A stretch of 64,000 nt of DNA, taken from NCBI GenBank assembly GCA_036583965.1, contig JAZBQD010000017.1:23718385-23782384 (forward strand), written 5' to 3'. Under the pieces are notes generated by a model. It was not told the origin of the DNA, searched no databases, and was given only the letters and a program-made list of their open reading frames with translations. Source of the DNA: Prunella strophiata (Eukaryota; Chordata; Aves; Passeriformes; Prunellidae). The position numbers were made by a program, and so were the translations under genes. The first letter of the stretch is position 1. Each line of letters starts with the position of its first letter. Positions 39,760-51,239 of this stretch are shown here, in pieces.

Positions 39760-41003
39760 GCATGAAGGAATAGGTGTTGTGTTGTTATGTTGATTTTGGT
39801 GTGGGTTTTTTTTTGTTGATGGGAGTGAATATTGTGTAACAAATGTCAATTTTTAATGATAATTTTTAAATATGTAATTCACAGAGGTAAGGGATTGAAT
39901 ATATTTGGTTTGTGTGGCAAGGTTTTGGTCAAAAGGAGTGGCTTCTGTGAGAAGATGCTAGAAGGTTCCCCCATGCCTGATGAAGACAACACCAGGTAAC
40001 TCCAAGACAGACCTGCCACTGACCAGTGATGGTGCTGGCACTTCTGGGGTAATACAGTTAAGATGAAAATAGGTTATTGAATAGAAACAGTTGCAGATGG
40101 AGAAGTGAGGTATGAGGACATGTGAGAGCAGCAACTCTGCAGACACCAAGGCCAGTGAAAATGAAGATGCTCCAGGTGCTGGAGCAGAGATGTCCTGCCA
40201 GCCCCTGGTGCAGACCATGGTGAGGCTGCTCTGCCTCTGCAGCACCATGGAGGTCCATGGGGGAGGAGAAATCCCTCTGCAGCCTGTGGAGGATCACTGG
40301 AGCAGGTGGATGTCCAAAGGAGTCTGTGGCTCTGTGAAATGCCTGTTCTAGACCAGGCTCCTGGCAGGACCTGTGGCCCCGTGGAGACAGGAGCCCACGC
40401 TGGAGCAGGTCTGCTGGCAGGACTTCTGAGCCCATGGGGGCCATGTGCAGGAGCAGTACATTCCTTAAGGACTGCACCCCATAACAGGAACTCCCACTGG
40501 AACAGTTCATGAAGAACTGCAGCCCTTGAGAAGGGCTCACAACCTTCTGCAGTTGTAGAGCTCTGTCTTCTGTGGAAAGGAGGAAAGCAGGGAAAGAGCA
40601 GGAGCAGGGAAAGAACAGTCCTCCCCTTGTGGAGGAAGGAACAGCAGAGAAAATGTGTGATGAACTGATTGCAGTCCCCATTCCCCATCCTCCTGTGCTG
40701 TTGGGGGCAGAAGGTAAAGAGTAGGGAATAAAGTTAAGCCTGGAAAGAAGGAAGGAAGGGGTAGGGGCAAGGTGTTTTTAAGGTGTCATTATCTCACTCT
40801 GGTGTGACTGTAATAAATCCATTTCCCCAAGCTGAGTCTGTTTTGCCTGTAATAGCAATGTGTGAGCAATCTCTTCCTGTGCTTATCTTCCCCTGTGAGC
40901 CTTTTTTATATTTTCTCTCCCCTTCTCAGCTGAGGGGGGGAGGGATGGAACAGCTTTGGTAAGCACCCAGTGTCCAGCCAAGGTCAACCCACTATATCAT
41001 CTC
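39760..41003 (+). mobile_element. Second avian ERV LTR (long type with internal GGAGCAG repeats), about 1.2 kb
   Basis: The body contains the landmarks of a long bird LTR: GGCTTCTGTGAGAAGATGCT (39941-39960), CTCTGCAGACACCAAGG (40134-40150), many imperfect repeats built on GCTGGAGCAG or CTGGAGCAG (for example 40158, 40297, 40398), GTGATGAACTGATTGCAG (40658-40675), the polyadenylation signal AATAAA (40812-40817), GAGTCTGTTTTGCCTGTAAT (40834-40853), and a 3' end CCAGCCAAGGTCAACCCACT. The left boundary is uncertain. The antisense 204- and 207-codon ORFs over it are a by-product of its GC-rich repeats. Probably a solo LTR, since no gag or pol is adjacent. Confidence 0.8.
40812..40817 (+). promoter_or_regulatory. 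LTR polyadenylation signal AATAAA
   Basis: AATAAA in GTAATAAATCC, about 190 bp before the LTR 3' end, placed as expected for the R region. Confidence 0.6.
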
Positions 41004-44000
41004 AAAGTCTTTTTTCTTTAAACAGTAAGTGAAAAACTGATTTGCTTCTAGACAAATGTTGTATTTTTAAGCTGAATTGCTTTAAATGTATCTAAATTGC
41101 TCTGTTATGGAATAATTATTTAAGATAAAGGTGCCAGACTTACTGTTTTTCTAAAATGTCTAAAACAATTACTTAAATCAAAATAAGCTTTTCCTTCTGC
41201 ATTATTTTAAGTATATCTGCTTCAAATATTGAAATAAAGCATATTTAAGGTTTGAAAACATATTTCAGTAAATCTAATGTTTTGGACATTGGCCGAGATA
41301 ATCTAATATGCATAGAGAACAATGGAAAATGCAAGAAGTTTGTACACACGTTCCAAGTTATTCCTATAGATAGTAATAAAAATATTTGGAGAATCTGCAA
41401 CAGAATACATAGGTACATAGGATCCCCTTTAGCCTCATTTTCATATGAAAATCTCTTAGTGAATTTACAGACTTCAGTTTAAGGGAGTGCTTCAGACATG
41501 ATTTATTTTTCTTGCTTAAAAATTGTCTTGTCTTGTAACTTTTTTAAGGTGTAAATATTTCTTTTCTCAGTTTTCCACCCTCAATCATACATGTTAACTA
41601 ATTATGTCAGAAGTAGGTGCTCTGAATATAAGTACCTTCTTAGACATCAGAACTCAAGAAATGCTGCCATTTCAAGACAGCAGTAGAAAACTATACTGGT
41701 AGACAATACCCTATTCCTGCATTGCAGTGATCAGGTATGATCCCATAACAAGAACATTTCTCACTATTTACTGCTAAAGTTTTGCACAAAAAATTAATCA
41801 GCTGTTTCAAATTGTCAAGAAAACACTTTGGTGTTACAGACTTAAAGATGCATTCAGTACAATTACAAAAATTATCTTCAAATGATCATGCAAAGATAAA
41901 CTTGCACAGGCTTCACCAACAGCCTAGACACATTCAAAGAGAAGAGATACAGTTTGCCCTTAAGAGTAGTGTGTGCTGGTGATCTGAGAAGTGCAAGAGC
42001 TGCTCCAAATTTTCAGGCATCTGTTGGTTAGTTATCTTTAATACAGCAGGACCTAAACATTCCATGGCATTAAACTTCACATGCACACCTGTGCAGACAC
42101 CAGCAAAGATATTTTGGTTGGCATCGTTTCTCCAACAGCACGTGTGTGACATACTGGCTGTATTATGAAACAGGCTTTTTTTCTCCCTGCTCTAGCAGTC
42201 AGTCTGAATAATTTACACACTTTGCACAGCTGGACAAGTGTGTGGAAAACAATACTGTGTGCAGCTTAAATGCATGCCAATCAGCCCACAAGCTGCTAGA
42301 GAAGTAAGTAGCTACAGCCTCTAGGTACTTGTTAAACAGAGGTCATTACTTGATCAGATTTTGTCCTTCCATCAGGACTTCTCCCACTATATAGTACCAG
42401 CTGGAAGAATTATAACAATTCTTACAGGAGTAACTTAATTATGTAAAAGACTGGAGATTCCTTTTAAGAAACAAACCAGAAACCTCCTTCCTCAGATGAA
42501 GCCACTGATGAAGTGGGGCTGCTCTGCTCCAGCTCACAGCCTGACCAGTGACACCCATATGGGTGATCTCATATGGGAGATGTTTCCCAGCTTTCTGCCC
42601 AATCAATCACCTGTGTGGCAGCCATAAAAAACCAGAGGAATTACCCCATTTTATGTCCAGCTGGCAAGTCTGTGACAGTATCCATACAGGCATGGATTTT
42701 TTAAGTATCTAAGTGCCAAAGCACCCATGTTGTTAGGTATTCTAACACCTCTCACTAAAGGCTGCCCTCAATAGCCCTCTCTGCATCTGCTCCATCAAAG
42801 CCAAATAAAGCAAACCCAGGCCATAGATCTGTTCCTGAACATGGCCACAGTTTTCCTTGCTCACATTGTCATTGCCTTCATGAGAGTAAAAGTGGTGGTG
42901 ATGAATAATGCTGCTCTTGCCTAAAACTCTCTATTAAACATGAGCCCTCATAGAGGCAGAGGCTGTAATGTTAATTTAACAAAGGCTGACTGATGTAATG
43001 AGAGAGACTTAATAGTAAAACCAGATCTGCTGTTCAGCAAGGGTTGGTGGCATCTCCCTGTTTGTATTAGACATTCAGGATGTCTGGCAGAAAACTGTCA
43101 AAGTTAAATGCAATCCTTCCCTCCACAACACAGCAGCTCTGATTTAAAAGCACTACAAGAAATGAAACTACTCATCCTCTGGCTGACAATCAGCAAATAT
43201 TTTCAACTGGTTGTGGGCTCCCTGCAATGCATGTGTTTAAGAAGAAAGCTTTATGCATGAATTACAGACTCTGTGTCTGACTCAAAGTGCCACTGCTACA
43301 TCTGTTAACAGTGTGTTTGGCTGGTGTCCTCTTGTCATTTTTCTAAAACACCCGTAAAGAAAATACAGATTCTTTGGGCAAATGAAGTAGAGGTGCAAAT
43401 TGCAGTCACACCTTTCTGTCTCGCTGCAGTATCACTTCTTGCCTCCAAAACCAACACAGATTCACTTGCCCAATCATAGCAGGTAGTCATAATTCACACT
43501 TGAAGTAGGGATCAGTCACAACACATGAAGTGTCAAGCTATACTCTAAGAGACAGGCTTCTATATAGCAGAAAATAATTAAGGCTTCAACTTCTATATAT
43601 AGCAGAAAATAGCAGAAAAAACTTCTATATAGCAGAAAATAATTAAGGCTTCAACTTTCTTATGGATCTGAATAGGTGCAATTCTTTTGAAAATGTTCCC
43701 TGCCCTCACCTCAGGGCCAGTGTGCGTAGGGAGAAGTGAATGCAGTACTACATATGGTGGTTGAGCATTTTGACATCTGATTGTAGGTTTTGCTCTAATC
43801 CAAGGACAAAGATTACATGACATGTAAATTCGGATAAATTAACCCTCCCAAGAGGAGAAAATTTTAAAAAATCACAGAAAATTCCCAAGCACTTGGACAT
43901 AAGTAATTAAGTCAAGGTGACTTTTAATTACTCATTGAAGGATTCACAAAGCACCCACAATCTCCCTCTATACAGAATTTTGCTTGAGCAAAATAAGTGA

Positions 44001-45507
44001 ACAAACATCCTAGAAGTCCAGGGATAGTTCCTAGAAAACCCTAATGGAATATGAGATCAACACCTTTAAGTGACTGTTCACTTTGCCAGCAGAAAAATGC
44101 CTATGAAAACATATCTTTAGTTTGGACCAGTGTCTTGTCCAAGTGTGTTCATTGAACAAAAGATGAAAAAATTTCTTGGATTTTGGTGCTCAAAAGTAGA
44201 TTTTTCTGCAATCTTAAAAAAAGTCAGTTGTTAACCTGATTGTTACTAGTGAGTGTATCCATAGAGGAAATGTCCTGAGTAGCAAATTGTGCACGAAATG
44301 GGAAAATAAAGCCATATCCATGACTCATCAGGAAACAATTTTTGGGCATTTAGTCTGCTGTGCTCACTAATTCCTACACACATTTTGGTTATGTGATTTT
44401 GAATGTAAACTGCTGTGAGCAGAAGAAGAATACAAGCTCTAGAACCAGGATCCTTTTCAATGTTACTGATCATCAGTATAGCAGATCAGTATGTATCTGG
44501 AAGGAAAGAGCAGAAAAAAATTGAAATGCAATTAATTTTGAAGTACTTAGCTGCAGTGCACCTTTTTCTTGTGCATTGGGAAATGCTTATACAGACTTCA
44601 AACAAGTGACAATGCTTTCCTCATCTTGGTGAGAAAAAGTAACTCCTTCCAAAAATTGGAACCTATATAAAATGCTCTATTTTACAACACAATTAAGTTT
44701 GCTTTGTGTTTTACAGATAACATAAGGTACTCACAAATCGTAATACACAAATTGTAAATTTCAAGGATAATCCATACTTTCATTTACATTGTACTCTCTG
44801 TGGATGTATTTGTTAGGTATGGCAAGCAGATACACATAAGCAATTATAGACTGAGTGAGCAGATAGCTTCTGCTTTTTATGCATCATATTCCAAATGTTT
44901 CTTTAATGAAGACAAACCACTTCTTGCTGAGACTGCAGACCTTTTTAAAGTATAAATAAATATTTTCAGAGCTTATTAAAACTACACCTTCTAAATTTTT
45001 AAACATTTAGCTATTACAGCAATCACAATGTCAAGGCAAAAAGGAGGGATGCATTAAAATGCATTACTGTGTGTGTAGTGATTGAGCAAAGACATGATTT
45101 TGTAAGCAAGACACCTTTAAAAAGCCAAAAAGAAAATCACACACCAACCTCTCATTTTCACATAAATTATTATAAATTTGAATCTAGGTTATCAGAAGTT
45201 AGTAATTTTGTGAACTCCTTTGTATTTTTCTGTTTCAAACAAGAGATATTTTCTCTAGAATTATTCCACATACATTGTCTTTTATTTTGAAATAGTTTTG
45301 AAGCATTATGTCAACAGAAATGCAAAAGGAGAGCTTAATTGGGAAAAAAATCTTATCATATTTAAAATATTATGCTTTAAAGAACTTACATACTGAGAAG
45401 ATTTAACAAAAATTCTCCATCAAGACAAGTATTTTAGAATTTCAAGCACTTTGACCAGATTTCAGTATAGGAAAATTACATTATGTTACAGTATTTATGG
45501 AAGAAAA
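41004..45507. other. Unique AT-rich sequence with one tandem duplication
   Basis: No gene or transposon recognised. A promoter-like pair, CCAATCAATCACCTG (42599-42613) and CCATAAAAAACC (42622-42633), is seen but without a following ORF. The tandem duplication at 43557-43655 is listed separately. Confidence 0.55.
43557..43655. repeat. 65-bp-period duplication with CTTCTATATAGCAGAAAATA units
   Basis: A 34-bp word beginning CTTCTATATAGCAGAAAATA and ending AAGGCTTCAAC occurs at 43557-43590 and identically at 43622-43655. A variant copy (CTTCTATATATAGCAGAAAA) lies between. A recent local tandem rearrangement; no function inferred. Confidence 0.9.
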
Positions 45508-46222
45508 AAACCCGCCACACAGAGATCAGTGTCTGTCCCTCCACTTCCCCTCACAAGGAAACTGTAGACTGCAATGAGGTCTCCCCTCAGTCTCCTCTTC
45601 TCCAGGCTGAACAGATCAATTGGCCTCAGCCACTCCCCATACAGCTTCACCTCCAGAATCCTCACCATCTTTGGTGCCCCCCTTCAGATGCTCTCTGACA
45701 GCTCAATGTCTTCCTTATTTTGTAGCACCCAAAACTGCCCCCAGCACTCGAGGTGAGGCTGCCCCAGTGCAGAGCAGAGCAGGACAATCCCCTCCCTTGC
45801 CCAGCTCGTGATTCTGTGCCTGATGCCCCCAGGACATGGGGGCCCTCCTGGCTGCCAGGGCACTGCTGACTCATGTTCAACTTGCCATTGACCAGGACTC
45901 CCAGGTCCCTTTTTGGAGCACTGCCCTCCAGCTTCTCATTCCCTGTTCTGTCTGTACATCCAGGATTGCCCCATCACAGAATCTGACACTTGCTCTTTTT
46001 AAACTTCATAGGCTTGGTGATTGCCCAGAGCTCTGCTTTGTGGGCCCTCAGGGCCTCCCGGTTTTCAAGGGAGTTTACAGCTCCTCCCAATTTAGTGCAA
46101 TCAGTAAACCTACTCAGTGTCCCTTCAAGTTCTGTGCTCAAGACATTTATGAAGAAGTTGAAGAGAACTGGGCTTAAAATGGAGCTCTGCAGAACCCCAT
46201 TAGCGCCAGTTTGAAGGCCTGA
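45508..46222 (-). mobile_element. CR1 LINE reverse transcriptase C-terminal fragment, antisense
   Basis: The minus frame ending at 45974 reads through CR1 reverse-transcriptase motifs: SSILSPVLFNFFINVLSTEL (family QGSVLGPVLFNIFINDLD), LEGTLSRFTDCTKLGGAVNS (family FADDTKLGGAV) and MKFKKSKCQIL (family MKFNKSKCRVLHLG). The catalytic FADD box has become FTDC, losing one catalytic Asp. Downstream (lower coordinates) the CR1 C-terminal region continues in other frames to about 45508, where it breaks off before the 3' tail. It is truncated at both ends and contains frameshifts. Confidence 0.9.
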
Positions 46223-46828
46223 GATTCCTTTCCCAGACAGGTGTAAAAACAATAGTAATAAAAGAATCACAGATGCAATACCACCAGTTCTTTTCAAATA
46301 CTTGAAGAGCATGAAGACTCACTGACTTTGGTGTTCTGTCACTTTTGAAAGAAGCTGCAGCTAAACTAAATCTGAATAGATGAAGTTGCCATAGATGCCC
46401 ACACATATTTCCTCAGACATAACTCAATATGAAGCAACCTGTTGAACTTCAAACTAGAACTTTTGTGTCTTTGGAATTAATAACCTGCCTGGGAAACTCA
46501 GTTTCCTACATGGTATCTTGTTGCAGTTAGCTACTGCAAAGCACCGTTCCATAAACAGTAAGAAAGTTAGGCTGTTTTCTGAATACGGACTAAAACCAGA
46601 GGTGAGGATGCTGGAACTCAGCTATGGCTTTCTATTAGCTCTCTTTTCCAACTCTGCAGACAGGGAAAAACCTACCAACAGATGCTTATGTTTGTCTCAT
46701 TTCAGGTGAGAAATAAGTGACACCTATCCCTCCTGAGAACAGTTTCATACTCAAATACCTTTCTGTGCACAAAAGGGAAAAAAGGAGATGTAGTGAAAAA
46801 GCTGTTCACCTGGCAGGGTGGGCATTTA
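46223..46828. other. Spacer without recognised features
   Basis: About 600 bp of unassigned sequence between a CR1 fragment and a T/G-rich tract. Confidence 0.5.
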
Positions 46829-46885
46829 GTTGGTTTTTTTTTTTTTTTTTTTTTTTTTTTGGTTTGGTTTGGGTTTTTTTTTTTT

Positions 46886-46928
<43 letters not shown>

Positions 46929-47022
46929 TTTGGTTTGGGGTTTTTTTGTTTGTTTTTTTTTTTTTTTTTTTGCTTTTGGTTTTGGTTTTTTGGTTTTTTT
47001 TTTTGGTTTGTTTTTTGTTTTG

Positions 47023-47053
<31 letters not shown>
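46829..47053. repeat. T-rich low-complexity tract with terminal (GTTTT)n, 225 bp
   Basis: The tract is nearly pure T with GGTTT and GGGTTT interruptions and ends in about seven GTTTT units (47017-47053). The complementary strand is A-rich with AAAAC units. All frames across it produce Phe-rich or Lys-rich peptides of 75-120 residues, which are artefacts. Length may be affected by assembly error. Confidence 0.92.
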
Positions 47054-48029
47054 CAAGACAATGCATTCTCCAAACGTTCATTTGATAAAACCTAGGAAAT
47101 TCATAGAGGTCTATCTGGTTGTTCAGGTTTTTTTCACACAGACAAATTGGAATGCGCAGTAAGACCCCATCTGCTCAACTAAAAACTAAAAGCATAAGTT
47201 TGTCTCACTTCTTTTAGTAAAACCATCAATTGCTGAAAGTACTCTCTGAAGTAAACTACTCTGGAGACTCAGTGGTTTCCAAACAGAACCTTAACACACA
47301 CAAAACCTTGGTGATCTCTGCTGGAACTCAGTGTGCCCAACAGCTGCAAGTGACTCTGCTCTAGCAAATTACTACCACCAAAATAAAAAGGATAAACAAC
47401 AACTACAGGAATAAGGCTCTCTGTCAGAGAAATATTAGCACATTTTTAGACAGCTGGTCTGTGCTCTGAATCTTAGCTCAAGTTTTCTCAGATAAAATTT
47501 CTTCTCTGAGTTGTTGTTCCTCTACCCGTTTTTACAGATCAGTTAGAAGGGTAGCATGGTCTAGAAATTATTTCAGAACAGATCTTCTGCACTTACTTTT
47601 TCAGTCAAAGTTCATTCTGGAGAAGAGCTTTATATTTTTCCTGTTTCAGAAACTTTGGCGTATCTAAGAGTATATACTCTTGTATACTATTCATGGAAAT
47701 ATTTTATGGCATACCATAAGTATGGTTAAGGTTTATATTAACTTGCTCCCTACTGAAGTGCAATCATAAATATAACTTCTTAGGAATTGCTATTCAGTGT
47801 GCTTTTGAGCACATTTTCTACAACATCATGGTGTGCCTTATCCCAGATGAATTCATTTGCTTCAGTGACTCTTCAGCACTCATCTGCTCTTTAGCAGTCA
47901 TTGATTAGGCATTTCAAATCAGCAGCACCTCACTGCACACAAACTGATACAGCAGTCTGAAGGCACTGTCAAAGATGCTCCCTGTTTCAGCAGCACAAGC
48001 CATGAAGAATAGCAATTATCAATAATTAT
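47054..48029. other. Unique sequence without recognised features
   Basis: About 1 kb with no transposon, exon or RNA gene recognised. Confidence 0.5.
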
Positions 48030-48165
48030 GATATGCATCAGAACTCTGAGACATTGACCACTATACTCTGGATGCAACCACCCAACTACTTTCTTACCCA
48101 TCCAGCAGCCCACTCATCAAATCCATCTCTCTCCGGTTTAGAGGGGAGGCTGTTGTGCATTTACT
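48030..48165 (-). mobile_element. CR1 LINE reverse transcriptase fragment, antisense
   Basis: On the minus strand the sequence follows CR1 reverse transcriptase: CTCCCCTCTAAACCGGAGAG, then GATTTGATGAGTGGGCTGCT (family ERYGFDGWTVRWI), then GTTGGGTGGTTGCATCCAGA (family NWLDGRIQRVVV) and TAGTGGTCAATG. It covers the same part of the element as 32855-33115 on the plus strand. Frames are shifted and truncated at both ends. Confidence 0.8.
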
Positions 48166-48208
48166 AGAGCACTGTTTCAGCTCAGATTGAACCAAATACT
48201 CATCACTT

Positions 48209-48380
48209 AATCATAGAATCATTGAATGGTTTGGGTTGGAAGATCATCCTTTTCCAACCCTCCTGCCATGGGCAGGGAGCCTTCCACTAGACCAGGTTAC
48301 TTAGAGCACCTGGCCTGGCCTCAATCACCTCCTGTGATGGGAGCCCACAGCCCATTCCAGTGCCTCACAGTAGTGCTTTG
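48209..48380 (-). mobile_element. CR1 LINE 3' end with terminal octamers, antisense
   Basis: Starts with AATCATAGAATCATTGAATG (reverse complement of the CR1 tail octamers), GGTTTGGGTTGGAAGATCATC, then the antisense 3' UTR with CTGCCATGGGCAGGGAGCC and CCACTAGACCAGGTTAC, ending near CCATTCCAGTGCCTCACAG. Its order relative to the 48030-48165 fragment (tail at higher coordinates than reverse transcriptase, both minus) shows they come from different insertions or a rearrangement. Confidence 0.88.
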
Positions 48381-50639
48381 AGATGAATCCATGACAACGT
48401 GATAGACCCAGCCTCTGTCATGGTATGGGAACATACTGTAAAGAATGGTTATAATAATATCCTCACATGATTAATAAACATGAAGGACAGGAGAAAGCTC
48501 TTCTGCTGGAGAGGAGTGATTACAAGTGTCAGCATTTCAGGAGCTCATTTCAGCACTTTTATGAGGGCTTCATGAACGGAGCCTTTGTTTGTGTTTGTGA
48601 CACATCCATGGGATGCCACTGGGTTCAGTGATGGGGCATTAGCTGACCCATCATGACTGATGAGTGCCACACTTTGAAGCCAGGAGGTCTCCTTGGTCTT
48701 GATCAGGAAAAGGAGACACATGGCCTTCTGAAAACAAAGAGTCCCTAAAAATATTTCTTTTCACGAATCACTTCTAGCAACATGTAGGCCTCTATCTGCT
48801 TTTACAAATTTGCCTGCTTTGAGCAAATTTATTTTTTATTGAATCTTGAACAAATCTTTTTGGAATTGCATATACCTGGATAAAGATTTCATTTTCTTAA
48901 TCTCCTTGTATCTTTTCTTCTCCTTCCTGTTGGTTGTACACAGGATATTTGCTTCAGTGTTCCCAGACTACAGAATCAAGCATCAAACTCTAACTGATTG
49001 TTTGAGGTAATTACCCAGCTCATCATATAACACCTCTTGGTATGTAGAAAAATACTGTTTCCACATCATAGAAGAGGAAGACTCATTTTGCCTGTGATCT
49101 TGTAATTCCAACAAAATTGCACATAGATTCACCTTATAATGCCACAGCACAAATCAGTGTGAAGTTTGGTTTTCGTCTCCACAGTGACAATGTGTAATAA
49201 AGAAATTATTAGTAGTGGAATTTACTTAACAGAGATTAAAAAAAAAGTGCTTTGTTTTTGAACCGTTTATTTTCCTGCAGTAGACAGGGTCAAAATATTT
49301 TTTCCTTTAACTATGACAGGAAATAGGAAATCTTCTTACCACCAGCAAATAGAACAATTGATAACCATTCTTACTGAAGGGAAATTAATTATTAGTATTA
49401 CCAAATACCTAATGCTAAACTAATACATCTCTCCTTGACTCAGAGTCTTAAAGGAGAAAGCATTTTCATAGATAAAGATTTTAAAGATTAGTTCAACTTT
49501 AATGATCTTTCTATACACATTTTTTTCACAAAAATCAGCTTTTTGGTTTCACAATGTTTTCTGTGTTTCATTAACCTTTATGAAAAATGTTAAACACGAA
49601 GAGACAAGAAAACCACAGAGGTTAGTATCTTCATTAATCATAAATTTAACCTTAACATTTCAGACATAATTTCTAGCACCTTTTAAACATTTAAGTGTCC
49701 TACTTTCAGGAAGAGTAATAAGCTGGTAGCTTTCAAAAATTTCAATATTTACAAACTGAGTTTGAAGCAGAGAATATACACATAGCTACAGAAAGAAAGG
49801 TTAAGTAACAGTAAAAAATGACCATTATTAGAATATTTTCCAGTTTCAGAAAAACAATGCAATTCTACCTCAGTGCCATTTTTTTCTATTTTAATCAACA
49901 ATATCACACAATTTTCTATTTTTAACAGTGAATTTCTGAAATTTCACAGGGTAAAGCCTCCTAAAAGCCAACCAACCAACCAAAAAAAAAAAAAAAAAAA
50001 AAAAACTATCCCAGTAACTCATATCAACATTTACCTTATATTTAAACATCAGTTTCCCAAAAAACCTTTAACAGCTTTTGTCCATAAACGTTTAAGGCTA
50101 GGCCTGCATTATTGCCAAGGCCTGCCCCAGGCAGTGAGTTATCACAAGTGCAGCAGCCCTGTGGCTAGAGAGAAGCTATACCACAGCCTCCAATATTCTC
50201 CAGCAGTAGTTTGGACTACTCTGGACTTGCCTTTTGTCTTGCCTTCACTTTGTCTTTGATGAAAGGTGGGGACAAGGGGTGAACGGTTCCTTTTCAGTCC
50301 TGGCACAGGAGATACCCAGCACGAATCCTAACTCTCACCTGCAAGGACCAAGAGCCCTGTTTCACCTTTCCCATGTAGCTTCTCCTGTATCTTTAGCTCT
50401 GTACAACAGTTTATGATTTCCTGATGTGTGCTTTTAGGGATCTGCTATAGCTGTGAAGAATTTGAAAGTTTGGAACCTGTTAAAAATTCACTCTGTTATT
50501 TAGAAGAGCACATATGCCAGAAATACACTATGGGTGAAGAGTGGCATGACAAAGGCCATGCTTACATGGCATAAGTGCTGTTCACACATAACATGATGGA
50601 TTTTCCTACCTCATGAGGGATCTCTGCCTCTGTAAGACT
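48381..50639. other. Unique sequence with an A24 run
   Basis: No gene or transposon recognised over about 2.2 kb. A poly(A) run of 24 lies at 49982-50005. Confidence 0.5.
49982..50005. repeat. Poly(A) tract, 24 bp
   Basis: Uninterrupted run of 24 A preceded by CCAACCAACCAAC. Simple repeat. Confidence 0.95.
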
Positions 50640-50869
50640 AACATGCTGAAGTATCGGTATCAGAGATTAAAGAGTAAGTGGAGAGGCTGAGGATCAGGGA
50701 TTGTGTGAAATAGGCTGGCAGACTCACACCCTTTAATCCCTGAGGGAAATGCAGCAGATAGAGACAAGGCAAGAGTCAAAGCAGCCCCAGCCCTCTTGCC
50801 ATCAGGCAAAAGGAGGGGACCTTAAAGGTGGAGGAAATTGAAATAGATCCCTACTTGGGGTGGCAGAAG

Positions 50870-51170
50870 AATCCCCTCTCTACCTCCCTGGCCTTCCCAG
50901 GTGCCCTTATGGAATAGATATGAGGCTCTGCAACTCCAGGGTCAGGCAAATGATAGTGGAGATGAAGGTCTGTCTGCGGGCTGCCCAGAACAAGTCAGCC
51001 ACTGGGCACATCTTGACGACAGGTATTAAGAAAGAAAGTCTGATTGTTGTAGGTGCCTTCCCTTCCAAAGGGAACTGAGGGCACTGCATGCTGGCTGGAC
51101 CCATCCCGCAGGGGAGGCTGCTGCCCTCCCAGGGCCTGGGTAAGAGGTGTTATGAAAAGGAGGGGTGGTG
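50870..51170 (+). pseudogene. CR1 ORF1 remnant (esterase-like domain)
   Basis: In intact CR1 elements ORF1 encodes a nucleic-acid-binding protein with an SGNH-hydrolase-like domain. Here the nucleotide sequence keeps the order TTGTAGGTGCCTTCCCTTCC, AGGGAACTGAGGGC, CTGGACCCATCCC, GCTGCTGCCCTCCCAGGGC that I associate with that region. The catalytic-Ser block is changed (VVGAFPS) and a stop follows shortly after. An internal deletion removes the rest of ORF1 and the first part of the endonuclease, since sequence resembling the middle of the endonuclease begins by about 51240. Confidence 0.6.
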
Positions 51171-51239
51171 GGGTGGCTCTGAAACCCTCCCTCATTAGGG
51201 AGGGTTTTGACTGTACAGAGCAGTGATGATGAGGTTGGG

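Noticed and set aside
40058..40688. Overlapping 207- and 204-codon ORFs on the minus strand
   Set aside because: They lie entirely antisense within the long LTR, whose GC-rich GGAGCAG repeats lack stops. Two frames open at once is a composition effect.
46717..47162. Several Phe-rich and Lys-rich ORFs of 76-122 codons
   Set aside because: Pure translation of the T/G low-complexity tract in several frames.
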